Positions 55,076 through 58,895 of a stretch of 58,895 bases of DNA are shown here, piece after piece. The notes beneath the pieces were generated by a model. That model did no database searches, was not told the DNA's origin, and saw only the letters and a list, made by a program, of their open reading frames with translations. The position numbers and the translations under genes are program-made. The stretch is from the NCBI GenBank assembly GCA_002315435.1, contig DCFW01000013.1:1-58895 (forward strand). Direction: 5' to 3'. Source of the DNA: Bacteroidales bacterium UBA1794 (lineage in GTDB: Bacteria; Bacteroidota; Bacteroidia; Bacteroidales; Bacteroidaceae). Numbering within the stretch: position 1 is the first letter of the stretch; each line of letters starts with the position of its first letter.

Positions 55076-56355
55076 ATCAAATATTTATTATCATAAGGAG
55101 GGAGTATGTCACCAGAGTACGTACGAAAGCCTTCATCTTGACATCCATATTGATGCCCGTCTTCTTTTCATTGATCATGTTTCTTCCGGGATATTTTGCC
55201 GAACAGAACGAAGAGGACACCAGCCGGATAGGGTTGGTAGATCATACAGGATGGATGAGCGAAGTGCTTGTACAAAATAAATTGGTGCTCACGCCGCTTC
55301 CTGCTTCCACGTTCGATCAGATACGTTCAATGATCAATAAAAAGAAAATGGATGGAGTGGTAGAGATTACAGGAGAGAAAGGACATCCTATTTCGGTTCG
55401 TTATTATTACAATAAGCGAACTTCTTCGTCTTTAATAAAAAAGTTGGAGGCAATCACGGAGAAAGCAATGCTTAATAAAAGACTTACTGAGTATGGAGTG
55501 AAGAATCCTGCTCAGTTATTGGCGCAAGTCAAGCAAAATGCTCAAGTGGATACGGTGAAGGTACAAAATCCTACAGACAAATCGGACAATGATGTCATTC
55601 GTTACATTGTGGCGGTGACATTGGGACTTTTCATCTACATGCTGATCTTCTTGTTTAGTTCGCAAGTGATGCAAGGAGTGCTTGAAGAGAAAACGAACAG
55701 AATAGCCGAAGTCATTATCACCACTGTCTCTCCGATTAAGTTTATGATCGGTAAGATCGTTGGTATCGCACTGCTGGGTATTACTCAAATAGGTATTTGG
55801 ATCGTTCTCGGATGCGGATTGCTTTTCTATTTATCCGTGGGAATGCATTTAACTCCCGGAGGCTTCTCCGACTTCTTAAGTCATGGAGCAATTCATCTTT
55901 TGGTACAAATAGGTTTATTGAAAATCATAATAGGCTTTGTGTTGTTGTTTATTTGCGGTTATCTGCTCTACTCATCCATATTTGCGGTAGTAGGCGTAAC
56001 CGTCAATCATCACGACGAAATGCAACAAATGTCAATGTTGGTAGGCTTACCACTGATTATTGCAATCATAGTATTGACCGTAGACACAGTCAATAATCCC
56101 GATAGTACCCTTTCGTTCTGGTTGTCCATGATCCCTTTCACTTCACCCGTGGTGATGATGGGGCGTTTGGCTTTCGGGGCTCCTACAGGCGAATTGATCA
56201 TTTCAATAGCCATACTGTTGGTCACCATGATCGGCATGATGTGGCTTGCAGGTAAGATATACAGAGGTATGATACTTTACACAGGCAAAAAAGTAGGAGT
56301 GAAAGATGCAATAGAGTGGTTGCAACGCTCTCTGACTTCCAAGAAAAACGAATAA
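55072..56355 (+). CDS. ABC exporter permease, NatB-like
   Basis: The 427-residue membrane protein has one N-terminal helix (about 20-40), a periplasmic domain of about 130 residues, and then five or six helices with VLEEKTNRIAEVIITTVSP, the ABC-2 signature that contacts the ATPase. It is cotranslated with the NatA-like ATPase. It may export sodium or a hydrophobic compound. Confidence 0.9.
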   Translation: MNQIFIIIRREYVTRVRTKAFILTSILMPVFFSLIMFLPGYFAEQNEEDTSRIGLVDHTGWMSEVLVQNKLVLTPLPASTFDQIRSMINKKKMDGVVEITGEKGHPISVRYYYNKRTSSSLIKKLEAITEKAMLNKRLTEYGVKNPAQLLAQVKQNAQVDTVKVQNPTDKSDNDVIRYIVAVTLGLFIYMLIFLFSSQVMQGVLEEKTNRIAEVIITTVSPIKFMIGKIVGIALLGITQIGIWIVLGCGLLFYLSVGMHLTPGGFSDFLSHGAIHLLVQIGLLKIIIGFVLLFICGYLLYSSIFAVVGVTVNHHDEMQQMSMLVGLPLIIAIIVLTVDTVNNPDSTLSFWLSMIPFTSPVVMMGRLAFGAPTGELIISIAILLVTMIGMMWLAGKIYRGMILYTGKKVGVKDAIEWLQRSLTSKKNE

Positions 56356-56373
56356 AAGTAATTTATAGAAAAT

Positions 56374-57570
56374 ATGCAGAAACAATCACATTCATTAGTA
56401 AAAAAAGAATATCGTATACCGTTCGTCTTAGTTACCACTCTCTTCTTTTTATGGGGATTTGCACATGCCATTCTGGATGTGCTCAACAAACATTTTCAGG
56501 AAATAATGTCTATGACCCGTACTCATTCAGCATGGGTACAAGGTATGTTCTATTTAGGCTATTTCATTATGGCCATCCCTGCCGGACTTTATATCAGTAA
56601 ACATGGCTACAGGTGGGGAGTAATCTTCGGTCTGTTGCTTTACGGATTAGGTTCCTTGTTGTTCATTCCCGGAGAGTATTGGATGTCATTCAATTTCTTC
56701 CTTTTCTCCTTGTTCGTGATTGCTTGCGGACTGGTGTTTCTGGAAACGGCAGCAAATGCTTATATGATTGAATTGGGGGACAAAGACACAGCAGCCAGTC
56801 GTTTGAATTTAGCTCAATCTTTCAACGGATTGGGATGTATCTGTGGACCGCTGATCGGTGGAATGCTGTTGTTTTCAGACAATGGATTGGAGAATATCTC
56901 AGTTCCGTATACCGTGATGGGCATTGTGGTTTTGATTGTCGCTTTGGTCTTTTCCAAAGTCCGCCTGCCTGAAATGGCTCATGAAATAGATTTGGACGAA
57001 CAAGGTCATGAGAAGAGTTTATGGTCACATAAGCTTTTTTTATTCGGCATAGTAGCCTTGTTCTGTTATGAGATAGCAGAAATTTCGATAAACAGCTTCT
57101 TCATCAATTACGTGGTTGACGATGGTTGGATGGATGCCCGTGGCGCTTCAGTCGTGCTCTCCTTCGGAGGGTTGGGACTGTTCATGTGCGGACGTTTTGC
57201 CGGAAGCTGGATTATGCAACGTATTCGTCCCGAGAAGGTGTTACTGTTTTGTGCTATAGGCACAGTGATCACCACCTCACTGGTCATTCTCAACTTAGGA
57301 ATGATTTCAATGGTTGCCCTCTTCCTTGGATATGCATTTGAGGCTATAATGTTCCCTACCATTTTTGCTCTTTCGTTGAGAAAATTGGGTAGCAACACAA
57401 AACGCGCTTCATCCTATCTGATGATGTCACCTATTGGTGGTGCCATCGGTCCATTTATGATGGGATACGTAGCCGATCATACATCCATGTCTCGCTCCTT
57501 TATTGTACCATTGCTTTCATACGTAGTGGTAGCAGGATATGCATGGATGAGTCAGAAGAAAGAAGCCTGA
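56374..57570 (+). CDS. FucP-family sugar transporter (MFS)
   Basis: The 398-residue protein has about twelve helices and the FucP/glucose-galactose start (FFLWGFAHAILDVLNKHFQ), then GMFYLGYFIMAIPAG and LETAANAYMIELGD. It is probably an H+-coupled importer of a monosaccharide. It lies 18 bases after the exporter permease but is not functionally related to it by sequence. It could take up mannose, galactose or glucose released by the mannan enzymes, which is only a guess. Confidence 0.9.
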   Translation: MQKQSHSLVKKEYRIPFVLVTTLFFLWGFAHAILDVLNKHFQEIMSMTRTHSAWVQGMFYLGYFIMAIPAGLYISKHGYRWGVIFGLLLYGLGSLLFIPGEYWMSFNFFLFSLFVIACGLVFLETAANAYMIELGDKDTAASRLNLAQSFNGLGCICGPLIGGMLLFSDNGLENISVPYTVMGIVVLIVALVFSKVRLPEMAHEIDLDEQGHEKSLWSHKLFLFGIVALFCYEIAEISINSFFINYVVDDGWMDARGASVVLSFGGLGLFMCGRFAGSWIMQRIRPEKVLLFCAIGTVITTSLVILNLGMISMVALFLGYAFEAIMFPTIFALSLRKLGSNTKRASSYLMMSPIGGAIGPFMMGYVADHTSMSRSFIVPLLSYVVVAGYAWMSQKKEA

Positions 57571-57579
57571 TCGTTGTGA

Positions 57580-57612
57580 TATTGAAATAGTTTGATGAAA
57601 ACTATTTCAATA
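57580..57612. terminator. Bidirectional terminator
   Basis: A 14-bp perfect stem pairs 57580-57593 with 57599-57612 around a 5-base loop. It serves the convergent transporter and hypothetical genes; the TAG stop of the hypothetical gene lies inside the stem. Confidence 0.65.
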
Positions 57613-58012
57613 CCACTTCAATTTGAGCGTATTCAGGGGAGAATTTCACATCCTTGAATTCGCAAGTCTCTATAATTTTGCGCATTTGTTCTATCCTCCA
57701 TAGGTGAATGACGACCTTTTGGGTACTTGTATCAATAGTAAATGCGTCATTCTTCATCTTGCTTTTGTTGAAGACACCAATCCCTTTGATGATTGTATCA
57801 ATAGCTACTCCGCCGGAATAGGAAAGATGTATTTCCGCATCTTTGATTTCATCCACCGTAATGTCTATGCTCACACTCTTTAGCAGGAGCAACAATTTAA
57901 CATCCACTTTGGATGAAATGCATTTTTCCGAGACGTATTTAAGTTCTACGATCTTGTTGAAATGATTATACAAATAATCTTCCAGCTCTGTGTACGTTAG
58001 TAATGATTTCAT
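57602..58012 (-). CDS. Hypothetical protein
   Basis: The 136-residue protein has no recognised domain. It mixes hydrophobic and charged residues without a signal or membrane helix, so it is likely cytoplasmic. The frame is open to 58054, but a -7 box at 58052-58059 makes the ATG at 58012 (MKSLLTYTELED) the better start. It lies downstream of the HU-like gene with its own promoter. Confidence 0.65.
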   Translation of the reverse strand: MKSLLTYTELEDYLYNHFNKIVELKYVSEKCISSKVDVKLLLLLKSVSIDITVDEIKDAEIHLSYSGGVAIDTIIKGIGVFNKSKMKNDAFTIDTSTQKVVIHLWRIEQMRKIIETCEFKDVKFSPEYAQIEVVLK

Positions 58013-58051
58013 ATGATAATAGATTTTGTTGTTAAGTTCGATCAAGAGATA

Positions 58052-58059
58052 CAAATATA
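58052..58059 (-). promoter_or_regulatory. -7 box for the hypothetical gene
   Basis: On the minus strand this reads TATATTTG, matching TAnnTTTG, 40 bases before the ATG at 58012. Confidence 0.5.
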
Positions 58060-58101
58060 CATTTTCCCGTAAAGAAAAAAGAAAGAACCATCATCTAAGA
58101 T

Positions 58102-58758
58102 TTATTTTTTTTCACTAGATTCTATCAGCCTGTTTAATATGTTGTCATCGTAGAGTTTAGGCGTAGCCTTGAACAGACGTACACGTGTGAATCCGTGTTC
58201 TTCCACATGTCCCTGATTCTTCAAATTGCGTAGCAAAGTGTATGTCTTGCTAGGAGTATAATCCATCAATAGACCAAGCTGTTTGCGTGTCACCATATCA
58301 TTCTCTTTAAATATCTTTCGGAGCAAAGCGGTGGTATCTTTCTCACTACGAACAGCTGAGTGGGGAGTCTCCTTGATACGTTCAAAGCTGGCCTTGCTGC
58401 GGATCTCCTGTTTAAGTTCCTTCTCAGGTTGAAACTTTATGGTCTTTACTTTCAGTCGTTTGCTGGAGAAGTTGGGACCGTCGCTGTCTATTTCAGGATT
58501 GTCGATAGACAGTTCCATATATCCGATTCCCGGAAGATGAATACGTTCTCCTTGCAATAGATGGGTCACTATGTTTGAGCGCAATTCAGTCAATACTCCC
58601 AGTATATCACCCGGAGTAAGTGATGAGGCTTTGCTTATCTCATCGGCAAAAGTCTTCTCACTAACGATTCTGTTGGTAATGATACGTGCATGATACTTTG
58701 TATCCGCGGTATCATTCTTCCGCTTTGGATTAGGATAAATGTCAAACTTGATGGGCAT
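58102..58758 (-). CDS. HU/IHF-like DNA-binding protein with C-terminal winged helix
   Basis: The 218-residue protein has an N-terminal HU-like domain (about 1-125) of the Bacteroidota HU-HIG type: helices with FADEISKASSLTPGDILGVLTEL, then GERIHLPGIGYMEL leading to the DNA-binding arm. The C-terminal part (about 140-205) looks like a winged helix (TALLRKIFKENDMVTRKQLGLLMDYTPSKTYTLLRNLKNQG). Such proteins bend DNA; the added helix suggests site-specific binding. A 22-bp tandem repeat lies 40 bases upstream. Confidence 0.88.
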   Translation of the reverse strand: MPIKFDIYPNPKRKNDTADTKYHARIITNRIVSEKTFADEISKASSLTPGDILGVLTELRSNIVTHLLQGERIHLPGIGYMELSIDNPEIDSDGPNFSSKRLKVKTIKFQPEKELKQEIRSKASFERIKETPHSAVRSEKDTTALLRKIFKENDMVTRKQLGLLMDYTPSKTYTLLRNLKNQGHVEEHGFTRVRLFKATPKLYDDNILNRLIESSEKK

Positions 58759-58797
58759 AATTTGTGTGTTTAATTATTTGATTCTATGTTTTAACCT

Positions 58798-58895
58798 AGG
58801 TAAAACTTAAGTTTCACGAAGGTTAAACTTAAATTTATCAAAGGTTAAACTTAAGTTTATCAAAGGTTAAACTTAAGTTTAACAAAGGTAAAACA
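58798..58895. repeat. At least four and a half units of a 22-bp palindromic tandem repeat
   Basis: Units start at 58798, 58820, 58842, 58864 and 58886, an exact 22-base period; the last is cut by the window edge. The core is TTAAACTTAAGTTTAA with small changes between units. The unit at 58820-58841 is identical to the one at 31863-31884. The array lies directly upstream of the HU-like gene, on the side of its promoter. Confidence 0.85.

Noticed and set aside
58798..58895. CRISPR array
   Set aside because: The repeats are contiguous 22-base units with no unique spacers, and no cas genes are nearby.
1..58895. Mobile element, integrase or tRNA attachment site around the mannan locus
   Set aside because: No integrase, transposase, tRNA or direct-repeat boundary was seen at either side of the locus; the 22-bp repeats do not flank it symmetrically.

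Overview
The window reads as chromosomal DNA of a Bacteroides-type member of the Bacteroidota. The reasons are an AT-rich composition, SusC/SusD pairs, lipoproteins of the SusE/IPT-TIG type, a GldH lipoprotein, an RRM RNA-binding protein, an HU-like protein with a winged-helix tail, and many upstream sequences fitting the Bacteroides -7 promoter box TAnnTTTG. No rRNA, tRNA, integrase, transposase or CRISPR array was seen. The species cannot be fixed from sequence alone.

Positions 1-31800 are mostly core genes. First comes the start of a minus-strand gene, then yceD/DUF177-rpmF-fabH-era-der on plus. Convergent to it are mlaF and mlaE. Next come lptB, a CPBP membrane protease, an RRM protein, a DnaQ-like exonuclease and a secreted GH115 glucuronidase. 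The cell-shape cluster follows: a purH that encodes only the IMP cyclohydrolase half, then mreB-mreC-mreD-mrdA-rodA. Convergent to it are gldH, ricT-like, holB and metF. The stretch continues with a membrane sensor kinase, a MATE transporter, pncB, an RluA-type pseudouridine synthase with a large N-terminal extension, a second MATE transporter, a small beta-barrel-like protein and an SGNH hydrolase.

Positions 32198-52841 form a complete mannan utilisation locus on plus. It holds GH5 mannanase, GH27 alpha-galactosidase, CE7 acetyl esterase, SusC, SusD, two IPT/TIG surface binding proteins, GH26 lipoprotein mannanase, GH3 beta-glucosidase, a second GH26, GH130 mannosylglucose phosphorylase, a GPH sugar symporter and a cellobiose/mannobiose 2-epimerase. 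Together these describe surface cutting, import by SusCD, periplasmic side-chain removal and cutting to mannobiose, uptake, epimerisation to mannosyl-glucose, and phosphorolysis to mannose-1-phosphate and glucose. The set of GH27, CE7 and GH3 points to acetylated galactoglucomannan as the target. No dedicated regulator is visible in or next to the locus.

Positions 52842-58895 hold a CDP-alcohol phosphatidyltransferase, a DinB-like protein, a two-gene ABC exporter, a FucP-type sugar transporter, a hypothetical gene and an HU/IHF-like DNA-binding protein with a C-terminal winged helix.

The points most worth a second look are three. The first is a 22-bp-period palindromic tandem repeat that occurs both upstream of the HU-like gene and just upstream of the mannan locus. 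The second is the purH gene, which stops cleanly at the domain boundary and lacks the AICAR transformylase half. The third is a set of inverted repeats at the mannan locus promoter, in the leader of the RRM gene, and between the binding-protein and enzyme halves of the mannan operon.
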